Shown here piece by piece: positions 1-6,890 of a DNA stretch of 10,154 nucleotides. A model generated the notes under the pieces. It was not told the origin of the DNA, did no database searches, and worked only from the letters and a program-made list of their open reading frames with translations. The stretch lies in NCBI GenBank assembly GCA_026770615.1, contig MU631707.1, positions 121,811-131,964 on the forward strand. Direction: 5' to 3'. Positions within the stretch are counted from its first letter, which is position 1. Every line of letters starts with the position of its first letter. The translations under genes were made by a program, and so were the position numbers. The DNA comes from Pavlovales sp. CCMP2436. Lineage: Eukaryota > Haptophyta > Pavlovophyceae > Pavlovales.

Positions 1-14
1 CGCGCGCAGAGTCG

Positions 15-884
15 ATGGCAATAGCGATGCTGACAGCGGCGCAGCTGGGCTTCAAGATGGAGGAAGTTCAGGCCGCGTTCGCACTTGTCGACCCCTCGGT
101 GCAGCCTGCGGACGAGCCGATGCCGGACTTCCTCGACGAGTGGTACCAGCCCGACATGATCTCGCTGACGCGCTTCCAGAACTGCGGAAATACGGACTAC
201 AGGGCGAGCAGTGCCTTTGAGGGCATCTTCGGCGTGGGCACGATGCAGCAGGGGATGATCTCCGTGCTCGATCGGCAGTCCGACCGCGACGAGGTGGTGG
301 AGCTCACCGGCAAGCTCTGGGCACAGGTGACGGCGGAGGCGGACGTGACGCAGTACGCGCAGGCAGAGGGCGAGCGGGGGGCGGTGACGTTCACCATCGC
401 GGGGAGGGCGCACGGTCCGTTTAAGATGCGCGGCCGGCTGGTGGTGCGTGAGCTGTCGCTGCGCACCTGGACCTGCCTCAACTTTTTGCCCGCGCCTGAA
501 CAGCGCTCGCTTACCGCGCCCGCCGGCGGCTTCGTGGCGTCCGTGAGCCTGCAGTCCTCGCCGCTGCCCTCGCCTACGCTGCCGCATAGTCTACAGCCCA
601 GTCTACTGCCCGCGCCGCCGCCCGCCGCGGCCGCCGCCGCCTCGGCCGAACCCACGCGTGCCGGTGAGTCTGCCGCGCCCGGCCCCGAGCAGGTGCTCAC
701 ACCGCTCACAGCTGCGGCAGCGGAGGATGGCATCAACGACTCTATGGGCGTCTTCAACGCATCCGAGCTGGTCGCTTTGTTCATGGACGAGGGCGAGGTC
801 GATGCCTTGTTTAACGGGGGTGTGCCTCTCGGCGAGGCGGACGGCAGCGCCCTCACGCTGCTCGGTGTGCTTGGCCGGCGCTGA
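15..884 (+). CDS. Unrecognised protein, weak PAS-like segment, possibly 5'-partial
   Basis: An open frame encodes 289 residues from the ATG at 15 to TGA at 882-884. The frame is also open upstream to the window edge, so the true N-terminus may lie outside. Third positions are strongly G/C, as in the two confident genes. I do not recognise the family. Residues about 60-157 have a PAS-like look: NTDYRASSAFEGIFGV resembles the early PAS helices, followed by a hydrophobic/charged helix (EVVELTGKLWAQV), and a strand pair ends in RLVVRELSLRTWTCLNFLP. This is visual resemblance only. Residues 170-235 are Ser/Pro/Ala-rich with an Ala run. Residues 236-270 are acidic with an amphipathic stretch (ASELVALFMDEGEVDALF), reminiscent of activation domains. 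A sensory or transcriptional regulator is an inference. No DNA-binding domain is visible. The long antisense open frames here are judged shadows. Confidence 0.65.
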   Translation: MAIAMLTAAQLGFKMEEVQAAFALVDPSVQPADEPMPDFLDEWYQPDMISLTRFQNCGNTDYRASSAFEGIFGVGTMQQGMISVLDRQSDRDEVVELTGKLWAQVTAEADVTQYAQAEGERGAVTFTIAGRAHGPFKMRGRLVVRELSLRTWTCLNFLPAPEQRSLTAPAGGFVASVSLQSSPLPSPTLPHSLQPSLLPAPPPAAAAAASAEPTRAGESAAPGPEQVLTPLTAAAAEDGINDSMGVFNASELVALFMDEGEVDALFNGGVPLGEADGSALTLLGVLGRR

Positions 885-1324
885 CACCCGCCACCTTGCG
901 GGCGGGCCGCGTCCTCACGCTGTGCGCGCAGACAGAGGCAGCGCGCGCAGGGGGAGTTGCGGCCTAGACGCAGTCGCACAGGATGCACACTGCCATCGAC
1001 CACTTCTGTAAAGCCCGGCTTGCTCGCGGCTTGGCGCCGCCGGCTTGCAGCCAGCACCTTGAGTTATTACTTGCGCATGTGCGATCAGTAACAATACTGT
1101 AATAATGCTATGATGACCCTTCATCACACCCACCAGCGCTCTAGGCGTTGGGGGATCGGTATGGCTTTCATATCTCAATTTATCAACAGACGCAGTACAA
1201 CTGAATAAATTTATGTATGTATGGAGTCAGAGTCTTGCCGTGGCTGTCTGACTTATTCGAAACGTGCCCGATTAGTAGGCGGACTAGGTGTCTAGAACAA
1301 GGTCTTGAATTCGAGCCTATAACA
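885..1324. other. Non-coding interval after the first gene
   Basis: The first 170 bases are GC-rich and probably 3' untranslated sequence. After about 1060 the composition turns AT-rich, with TAATAATG-type stretches and AATAAA at 1204-1209. No open frame here has coding-like composition. A weak Pol III B-box-like string near 1308-1318 lacks a foldable tRNA around it. Confidence 0.5.
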
Positions 1325-1743
1325 GGGTCGAAATCCAAATTAGTGGCCAGTCCGGGGGAAATTGCGAAAAAGTCCGGTGAAAATCCTTCGGAGTAACTCA
1401 CAAACCGGGTTGGGCACAAAGGAGTTAGATGCAGATTCGTGAATGGGGCGCCGCCCCATTCACGAATCTGCATCTAACTCCTCTGTGCCCCATCGGGAAC
1501 CATGCCTTTCTTATCGCTTCCGAGCGCTGAGAATCGGAAATGTTAGTTACCTTTAGCATGTTGTCGGCCCCAGATGCACTCGAGAGGCACACGAGGTGGG
1601 CTACGACCGTCGAGAAGGGCTCTATTTGACAACAGCTATCGGTACTTAAAGCGCAGGGGCGAAGAGTGTCTACTACTTCGTCCCTCCCACAACTTTTCTC
1701 CCTCCCCAGTGCGGAATCGCACCACTAATTCGGATTTTGACCC
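1325..1743. mobile_element. Putative small element bounded by a 22-bp inverted repeat
   Basis: GGGTCGAAATCCAAATTAGT begins at 1325 and runs to 1346. Its reverse complement recurs at 1722-1743 as CCACTAATTCGGATTTTGAC plus CC, with two differences in 22 bases. The ends lie about 420 bases apart and enclose a long hairpin and no convincing gene. A third, looser copy of the end sequence lies alone at 4146-4168. Size, inverted ends and lack of coding capacity fit a MITE-like non-autonomous DNA element. No target-site duplication was identified, so the exact boundaries are uncertain. I infer the class only from architecture. Confidence 0.45.
1412..1490. repeat. Near-perfect hairpin, 38-bp arms, 3-base loop
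   Basis: The arm at 1412-1449 is the reverse complement of 1453-1490 with one mismatch (A at 1419 opposite C at 1483). The loop is GCC at 1450-1452. Near-perfect arms this long next to each other are unusual in random DNA and point to recent formation or active maintenance. The hairpin lies inside the putative element bounded by the 1325/1722 inverted repeats. It could be a fold-back structure, the junction of two head-to-head copies, or a template-switch product. Confidence 0.9.
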
Positions 1744-1776
1744 AATTGTAGTCAGTGAGTGAACAACACCTGTTGA

Positions 1777-1793
1777 ACCATGCTGAGCCGCTA
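1777..1793 (+). repeat. Dispersed 17-mer, copy 1, followed by a TA tract
   Basis: ACCATGCTGAGCCGCTA occurs here and again at 8995-9011 on the same strand. Both copies run directly into AT-rich sequence (TATATATATAG here, AATATGATTAC there). In both places the 17-mer lies upstream of a copy of the TAACGACGTCAC module, about 50 bases away here and about 620 bases away in the other copy. Confidence 0.8.
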
Positions 1794-1823
1794 TATATAT
1801 ATAGTAAAATGTTGTAATTTATT

Positions 1824-2013
1824 CCGCTCGACTCTCATCGTCGGTTCATAACGACGTCACTTACTCTGAGAGGTGAATCTGCCGTCAAAATAGGCCTCAC
1901 GGCGGCGACATTTTATCGGACATCAGTGGGAATCGGACTCACGGTCCGTTCGAGGCGGGTCTACGGACTCAGCGACTCGTGTCGAGTGCGGTAGGCCAAC
2001 CCCAGTGACAAAA
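1824..2013 (+). repeat. Dispersed 5' module, copy A, ending at a GTG matching the other copy's ATG
   Basis: This segment aligns with 9619-9729. Shared landmarks in order are CCGC, CTCTCA, TAACGACGTCAC (1849-1860), TGAATC plus GCCG (1874-1884), then a GGCC.A.CC..TGACAAAA string ending at 2012. Copy A has about 100 extra bases in its middle. The string ends in GTGACAAAA, with GTG at 2005-2007, where the other copy has ATGACAAAA. A small hairpin (ACTCG/CGAGT, 1975-1987) lies about 20 bases before the GTG. Copy B has a different hairpin in the same place. Confidence 0.6.
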
Positions 2014-2052
2014 CTCGCGGCCGTTGTGCAGGGGGACCGCCTCGAACGAGCC

Positions 2053-2853
2053 ATGGCCGAGGGCCTCGACCAGCGCGCGCGCCGGCGCTCAGCAGGAGGC
2101 GGCTATACGTCGCAGAAGGGCGGCTCCAAGAACATCGTCGATGCTGCTGCTCGCCAAGCACGCGAGGACGCGGGCGTGAGTCGGTACGCGCCGGCGGGAA
2201 TGCGCCCCGAGTGGTGCGACGACCACTTCGAGCAGCGCGCCCTGAAATTTGCGGAGGAGGCCGCTGCCGGGGAGGTGGCGGCAAACGCGCTGGTCGCGGA
2301 TGCGGAGAGAGTGGAATGGGAGGACCGCCAGCGCGCAGGGTGGCGGGAGCGCACGCACCGGTACGAGGTCAAGAGACGTGAGCTCAGGGCGAGCGCCCAG
2401 CAGGCCTCTGCGCGCACCGAGCTGGTGGCGCTCATCGCCGTGGTGGATGGCAGAGCCCCCGATCCCGTGGTCTCTAAAACGGGGGCGCGCATGGCGCCGC
2501 GCGACGCCCTCAAGTTGGCGGTTATCCTGCTCAACATGTCCGGGAACGTCGGCGCCGAACATACGGGCGCCGCGATGAAGAAGGTGACGGCCCAAACGGG
2601 CGGGGCTCTCTGTGGGCAGTGGCGATATCCGACCTCACCCGTCGCCAAAAACGAGCTCTTCAAGCGCTGGAGACGACTCGTCTTCGTGGCGAGTTTCGCC
2701 CCCTTCAAGACGCTGGCGCGGTCGGCACGCCTCAACGCTGCCACCAGCTCCGGCGCGTGCCACCCGCCCGCGCCGGCCGCGCCCGGTGTAAATTTAAAAT
2801 TAATGTCGCGGTCTCTGCTAGAATTGCAACAACCCAATTATATTACTAGTTAA
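2053..2853 (+). CDS. Unrecognised Ala/Arg-rich protein, possibly carried by a repeat element
   Basis: The first ATG in the frame is at 2053 (context CCATGG), giving 266 residues to the stop at 2851-2853. The frame is open back to 1894. A GTG at 2005 matches an ATG in a related repeat, so the start is uncertain. Third positions are G/C-rich and charge is balanced, so coding is plausible on this strand only. The N-terminus is basic (RARRR). Residues 57-125 alternate Glu/Ala/Arg and look like a long helix or coiled coil. Residues 147-180 form a conserved-looking segment (ARMAPRDALKLAVILLNMSG). The tail from about 235 is Pro/Ala-rich and drops into AT-rich DNA, so the last 20 residues may be fortuitous read-through. 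I do not recognise the family. The repeated upstream module suggests an element-borne or multicopy gene. Confidence 0.5.
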   Translation: MAEGLDQRARRRSAGGGYTSQKGGSKNIVDAAARQAREDAGVSRYAPAGMRPEWCDDHFEQRALKFAEEAAAGEVAANALVADAERVEWEDRQRAGWRERTHRYEVKRRELRASAQQASARTELVALIAVVDGRAPDPVVSKTGARMAPRDALKLAVILLNMSGNVGAEHTGAAMKKVTAQTGGALCGQWRYPTSPVAKNELFKRWRRLVFVASFAPFKTLARSARLNAATSSGACHPPAPAAPGVNLKLMSRSLLELQQPNYITS

Positions 2854-2937
2854 TAACTAAACTGCCAGCAAAATTTAGGACCGCTGAAATACATAAATGG
2901 GGCCACCTCCATTACGGACGCTTCATCTACTACCTCA

Positions 2938-3576
2938 TCCACCGCGCCTCCGCGCGGTTGCTCGCGCCATGCGCGCGCGAACGAGTTCCTGGCATTCCAA
3001 ACCCAAACCCGCCATCAAGTGGACTCGCTCGCGCTCGACGTCTCGGCTCCTTCGGCTCTTTCTTCAAACAGTCCTTCCAACGCGCTCCCGCGCTGCAGCC
3101 CGCGCTCCGCACGCGCGAACGAGTTCACGGCATTCGAAATCCCGTCGCTTCCTAGCGACACGCCGACGCTCGTGCTTTGCACGCGCGAACAAGTTCACGG
3201 CATTTAAAACCCCATCGCTTCCCAGCGACACGCCCCACCAATGAACTCGTTCGTTCGCGCACTGCCGGGCGGCCTCGCGTTGTCGGACGACAATTCGACC
3301 TCTTCGGCTCCCTCTCCAACTCCTTCGGCTCCTTCTTCAACCAGTCCTTCCACCGCGCCCCCGCGCTGCGGCCCGCGCCCTGCACGCGCAAACGAGTTCT
3401 CAACATTCAAAACCCCATCGCTTCCCAGCGATACGTCACCGCTGGGATCACCAATAGACTCGCTTGCTCGCGCACTGTCGGGCGGTCCCGCGTTGCGCAG
3501 CGACTCCAGCGCTTTGTTTTCGGCTTCCTCATCAGCCACCACTTCTACCAGCTCCCCACTTCGGCGTAGCGCGTAG
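2938..3576 (+). pseudogene. Decayed Ser/Pro-rich repeat-coding tract (ARANEF repeats)
   Basis: Four copies of a DNA repeat centred on GCGCGAACGAGTTC encode ARANEF-type peptides: ARANEFLAF (AAC at 2980), ARANEFTAFEIPSLPSDTP (3118), ARANKFTAFKTPSLPSDTP (3188) and ARANEFSTFKTPSLPSDTS (3391). Copies 1, 2 and 4 share one frame and copy 3 is in another, so the tract is frameshifted and has internal stops. Between copies lie Ser/Pro stretches (SAPSALSSNSPSNALPRC and a second version at about 3300-3380) and an (I/N)S-(L/F)-(A/V)RAL-(S/P)GG segment at 3241 and 3452. The longest intact piece is 3241-3576 (111 residues). I do not recognise the protein. Conservation of the peptide in three copies implies past coding, but the unit could also be a plain repeat. 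Confidence 0.5.
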
Positions 3577-3580
3577 GAGC

Positions 3581-3730
3581 CTGCGTCGGAGCGCTTAGAT
3601 CAGCCAGACTTGAACTTGAAACGTACCGCCAGCCCGAACTCCTACATTAATATTAAAGAAGTGGGGCCCTAGCTGTCGGTGTGATAAATCATCAATAAGC
3701 TGGTCGCCTGGTCTTAGCGCTCCGACGCAG
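3581..3730. repeat. 21-bp inverted repeat flanking 108 bases
   Basis: CTGCGTCGGAGCGCTTAGAT begins at 3581. Its reverse complement lies at 3710-3730 (GTCTTAGCGCTCCGACGCAG from 3711), with two mismatches over 21 bases and the first 15 identical. The enclosed DNA has no convincing gene. An 87-residue antisense frame across it (3595-3858) resembles nothing I know. The arms could be the ends of a small insertion or a stem. Confidence 0.6.
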
Positions 3731-3793
3731 ATGATATTAGCGGGCAATCGGCGCTTTATGAGATCGGACTCACTGCCATTCTGTCCGGAGTCC

Positions 3794-3813
3794 AAGTGTT
3801 CTATACAACACTT
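3794..3813. repeat. Short perfect hairpin, 7-bp stem
   Basis: AAGTGTT, a six-base loop CTATAC, and AACACTT form a perfect short hairpin. No T-run or gene end is attached, so no function is assigned. Confidence 0.4.
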
Positions 3814-3871
3814 CTGGCTCTGTCCGGTACCCTTACGGACTGCCCGAGATTGAAACATTCCGGAGCACTGC

Positions 3872-3879
3872 TGACGTCA
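3872..3879. promoter_or_regulatory. Palindromic TGACGTCA (CRE/bZIP-type site)
   Basis: A perfect TGACGTCA palindrome, the classic bZIP binding sequence in eukaryotes. GACGTCA also occurs in both copies of the 5' module (1849-1860 and 9649-9660). There is no nearby gene start to regulate here, so relevance is uncertain. Confidence 0.25.
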
Positions 3880-4069
3880 CGCCTTCTGCGGCTAGTCGGT
3901 GGCTCTCGTCGGAGATTGTCTTCACCTTAACCAATGTAGCCTTCACTCCCAGATAGACTGAGCGCTGCTCCCGGTACTCGCGTACCGGTGACCTACGTCC
4001 CTAACTCGACTCGCTTCAACCAGCAGTCCGACACATTCCGCAACGCTTGTGTCCAGTGGAGGACTGCTT

Positions 4070-4129
4070 GGGAGCGGACGTTAATCTAGAAAATCACACA
4101 CGCACTAGGGAGCGGACGTTAATCCAGAA
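4070..4129 (+). repeat. Direct repeat of a 22-mer, 38-base period
   Basis: GGGAGCGGACGTTAATCTAG starts at 4070. It recurs from 4108 with one change (CCAG), each copy extending two more bases (AA). The pair ends just before the lone inverted-repeat-like sequence at 4146. It looks like a short tandem duplication at or near an element end. Confidence 0.75.
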
Positions 4130-4145
4130 TTTTCTCGCGGACTGG

Positions 4146-4168
4146 CCATTCATTCGGATTTCGATCCC
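4146..4168 (+). repeat. Third copy of the putative element end
   Basis: CATTCGGATTTCGATCCC matches the inverted ends at 1325-1346 and 1722-1743 (core ATTCGGATTT.GA.CC). The preceding CGGACTGGCC is also shared with the copy at 1325 read on the minus strand. No partner end was found nearby, so this may be a solo or broken element. Confidence 0.55.
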
Positions 4169-4184
4169 ACCAAGGCGAAATATA

Positions 4185-4400
4185 ATACGCTTACCTACTT
4201 ATAGTTATAACCCATGTTACATCTAAAACCGTTATAATAATTTACGTAAACTAACTTATATTGAGCCTGAAGCCCGATGGAAATATTTATTTTAAGTACT
4301 AGTTATGAATGATTATGTTATATGTGTAAGTATGTGCATTCGATGCAGTCTGACGGATGGGTGCTGAGTGACGAAGATGGCTGCGGTGCTGCGGTGCGAT
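4185..4400. other. AT-rich non-coding interval downstream of the aminotransferase
   Basis: This is strongly AT-rich DNA with no coding-like frame. AATAAA occurs on the minus strand at 4291-4286, about 360 bases past the aminotransferase stop. It could serve that transcript only if the 3' untranslated region is long. Confidence 0.35.
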
Positions 4401-4439
4401 CATGCGACAAAATGTGCGGCTGTGTGAATATCGGGCGAG

Positions 4440-4463
4440 CCCCCCCCCCGCCCCCCACCCCCC
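4440..4463. repeat. C-rich tract (G-quadruplex-capable on the minus strand)
   Basis: Runs of C10, C6 and C6 are separated by single G and A bases. The minus strand has matching G runs able to form a G-quadruplex. It lies about 185 bases downstream of the aminotransferase stop on that gene's strand, so it may be in the 3' untranslated region or just past it. Homopolymer length may be affected by sequencing error. Confidence 0.6.
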
Positions 4464-4600
4464 GCTGAGCGGCTGTGCTGGCCACCCCCCGCGACGTGCT
4501 GCCACCTGCTGCCGCTCCGCTGCCTCTCCGTTCCCGCGAGGCGAAGGTGCTGCCGCGCTGCTGCCGCTGAAGCTCCCCACTGGTATTCTCACTGGTATCG

Positions 4601-4655
4601 GTGCTCACTGGTGCTCACTGGTGCTCACTGGTACTCACGGGTGCTCCCTCACTGG
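4601..4655. repeat. 10-bp tandem repeat overlapping the aminotransferase stop
   Basis: GTGCTCACTG is repeated exactly at 4601, 4611 and 4621. Degenerate units GTACTCACGG (4631) and GTGCTCCCTC plus ACTGG (4641-4655) follow. The TGA stop (4651-4649, minus strand) and the last Gln codon fall inside the final degenerate unit. On the mRNA strand the unit reads CAGTGAGCAC. Confidence 0.85.
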
Positions 4656-6514
4656 AACTCGAGCATGAAGCGCGCGTGGAAGGCCTTCATCAGCCCGAGC
4701 ACGTGCGCGATGTCCGCCTCGGCCGGCAGGAAGGCGAAGCGCAGGTGGTGCGTGCCCGGCCGCTGCTGGAAGCCCGAGCCGGGCACGATGCAGATGCCGG
4801 TGTTGTCGAGGAGCTTCTCCGCGTAGAAGGCGTCCGCCGCCACGCTCAACTTGGCGGCGGCAACGAGCGCGGAGGCGGGGAGTCGGATGTTCGGGAAGAG
4901 GTAGAGGGCGCCCTCTGCGCGCGAGCAGGAGATGCCCTCCATGCAGTTGAAGGCATCGCAGCACAGCTGCGAACGGCGCTGCAGCGAGGCGAGCAGCCGG
5001 TCGCGCTCGGCGGCGAAGGTGGCGAATGAGGCGTCGCCCGGCTTGGGGGGGTTAAGCATGAGCTCCATGGTGACCTGCCCCGTCACGTTGGCGCAGAGGC
5101 CCAGCGCGATCAGTTTGTACATGGCGCCCTTCGCCTCTGCCGGGATGTTGTGGCACTCGACGTACCCGCCGCGCCTGCCGCACTCACCGAGGAAGCCCTT
5201 GGAGACGGAGTGGAACGAGAACAACTCCAACTCCGTCACCTCCTCACCCAAGTCGCACACCACCTGCGGCAGGAGATGGGGTGAGGGGTGAAGGGTGAGG
5301 GGTTGAGAGGAGAGGAGTTGAGGGGAGAGGGGAGATGGAATGGTAAGGTCGGCTGGGGTTGAAGCTTAGAGGTGGGGCCAGGGTGGAGGGGAGAGGTTGG
5401 AGGGGAGAGGGGAGAGGGGGGAGGGGTGGGGGGTAAGGGAGACTGGCGAGCGGGCGAGGGCGCGCAAGGCGTGTGCGATAGTGAGAGGGAGAATGTCTGA
5501 GTGTGCAAGGCTGTTGGGAAATTGCCTAGAAAGAGACATAATGTGCGGCTGTGTGCGTGCGCTGGGTGGGGCTGCGCGCACCTTTTTGAAGGAGATGAAG
5601 GGCTTCTCTTGGCAGTAGAGGTTTGCCTGGTACACCTCGTCCGCCAGCAGGACGATGTGCTCCCGCGCGCACAGCCGAGCGATCTCGACCTGGTCCTCGA
5701 GCGAGAGCGTGTTGCCCGTGGGGTTGCCGGGATTGATCACCACCAGGGCGCGCACGCATTTGCCCGCCTTGCGCGCCGCCTCGAGCGCGCGCTGCACCTC
5801 CTTGGCGGACAGCGCCCAGTTCTGCTGCTCGTCAAGGTAGTACCCAACCAGGCTGCCCCCGAACAAGTTGATCGAGCCCGAGTAGAGCGGGTACTGCGGG
5901 ATGGGCACCAGGATGGCGTCGTTCTCGTCGCGTATCGCGAGCTGCAGCGCAATCTTGACGGCCTCGCTCGCGCCGTCCGTTAGAAAGATTTCCGAGCAGC
6001 TTGTCGGGTGTCCGTCACGCTCAGTGATGAAGCGCGCAGCCGCCTCTCGCACGTAGAGCGCGCCTGCGCTCTCTGAGTAGGCGCCTAGCCCGCCAGGCAA
6101 GTTCTCGAGCAGCGTGCGCGCTCGCACGAGCACGTCGGCGGGGAAGAGGGCGGCCGCCTCGGGCCGGTCGAGCAGCTCGGGGTAGTCCATCAGCGCCAGC
6201 ACCTGCCGCACAAAGGTGAGCGGCTTCTGGCCGAGCGCCTGTGGGTTGCCAATGTTGCACTCGACGACCTTGGCGAAGGGCAGGTGGCCGCCCTGTCCCT
6301 TTGCGATCAGCTGTTTGTACTCGTTGGCCTTCTGCGTCAGCTTGCCGCGCACTGCGGTCACCGCGTTGGCGAATCGGCAAGAGATACCGCCGGATGCAAG
6401 CGCGCGTCCGCTCGGCCTGCAACTCCGGCGCCGCCGGTGGGCCAGCACCAGCGCGTACGCGAGGACGGAGCCGGCGGAGATGGCGAGCACGAACGCGCGC
6501 TCAGACGCACCCAT
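4649..6514 (-). CDS. Alanine aminotransferase, two exons, 515 residues
   Basis: This PLP enzyme interconverts alanine plus 2-oxoglutarate and pyruvate plus glutamate. Exon 1 is 6514-5582 and exon 2 is 5263-4649, joined in phase 0 across an intron with in-frame stops. Family motifs run in order: NIGNPQALGQ (87-96), GAYSES (144-149), PIPQYPLYS (204-212), INPGNPTG (260-267), ADEVYQ (291-296), SFHSVSKGFLGECG with Schiff-base Lys333, GICIVPGSGF (467-476), and Arg486 in HHLRF, likely the substrate carboxylate binder. The join reads FISFKKVVCDLGEE, matching SFKKVLYEMG of animal enzymes, and the C-terminus FHARFMLEFQ matches theirs. Length is typical. The ATG at 6514 has a good context (CCAGGATGG). 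It gives an N-terminus with a hydrophobic segment (residues 7-25) followed by HRRRR, so secretory, ER or plastid routing is possible. An alternative acceptor near 6422 would change only the leader. Confidence 0.93.
5264..5581 (-). other. Intron 1 of the aminotransferase gene (318 bases, phase 0)
   Basis: The donor is AAG|GTGCGC at 5581 and the acceptor CCGCAG|GTGGTG at 5264, read on the minus strand. Its length is a multiple of three, so the frame is unchanged if retained, but a TAA at 5368-5366 would truncate the protein. About 5280-5455 is an almost unbroken pyrimidine tract on the transcript (GGGGAGAGGGGAGATGG-type units on the plus strand). Confidence 0.92.
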
Positions 6515-6890
6515 CCTGGACCCGATGGACGTCAACCTTCGAACTCGTCGCGTGGCAAATTTAAAACCGCAATTGCCAACCTGCCCAAGCGGCTCCCCAA
6601 CCTCCAGCAAAACCACCGGCTCAAGCGGGTTGCCAACCTGCTCTAGCGGGTACGGGCCTGAAACGAGAGGGTCGGCGCATGGCGTCTCGTGCGCATACCT
6701 TACTCTCCGCGTTCGTCTCTCCACCGTGTACCTGCGCACAAGGATACACGCACTCACAATGGGCCTAAACCATGTTGTGCGTACCTGCTAGTGCAGGTGT
6801 GCAGCCCGTAGCTTGACGCCGGTATGCAGGTTTTCAAACAAATGTGCCTTGTTGGTGGTCCGTTTCGGTTTTAAATCGAGGCGGTTCGCG
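6515..6890. promoter_or_regulatory. Divergent promoter between aminotransferase and HMG-CoA reductase
   Basis: This is the 376-base gap between the two start codons. CGGTTTTAAAT occurs on the plus strand at 6866-6876, 14 bases before the reductase ATG. It occurs again on the minus strand at 6569-6559, 44 bases before the aminotransferase ATG. The motif is thus sense-oriented for each gene and the AT core stands out in GC-rich flanks. Nearby are two copies of TTGCCAACCTGC followed by AGCGG (6573 and 6630 regions). A core-promoter or initiator role is inferred. The same AT core (ATTTAAAACC) also occurs at 3204-3213 inside a repeat, so chance is not excluded. Confidence 0.5.

Noticed and set aside
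664..711. GTGAGT donor and CACAG acceptor making a 48-base intron in the first gene
   Set aside because: It is very short and in frame either way, with no homology to decide. Read-through coding is kept.
197..1057. 286-residue open frame on the minus strand opposite the first gene
   Set aside because: It is Ser/Arg/Ala-rich and low in structured segments, as expected from the antisense of a GC-rich gene. The plus frame looks more protein-like.
1255..1330. tRNA-like A/B box strings (TAGTAGGCGGACTAGG, TTCGAGCC)
   Set aside because: No acceptor stem or anticodon arm pairs correctly. At most it is a degenerate SINE fragment.
2103..2837. 244-residue minus-strand frame opposite 2053-2853
   Set aside because: Ser/Arg/Ala-biased shadow with poor secondary-structure character.
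3595..3858. 87-residue minus-strand frame
   Set aside because: No recognisable motif, mixed composition, and it spans an inverted repeat.
4150..4172. T-loop-like TTCGATC before CCACC
   Set aside because: The flanking stem does not pair, and the sequence is explained as a copy of the 1325/1722 repeat ends.
4402..5029. Plus-strand frames over the aminotransferase exon 2 and its downstream region
   Set aside because: They are antisense to a well-supported exon or translate simple repeats.
6515..6757. Upstream extension of the aminotransferase frame from a GTG at 6757
   Set aside because: It has no ATG, contains repeated LEQVGNPLEP-like translation of promoter repeats and includes the TTTTAAA motif. 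It is better read as promoter.
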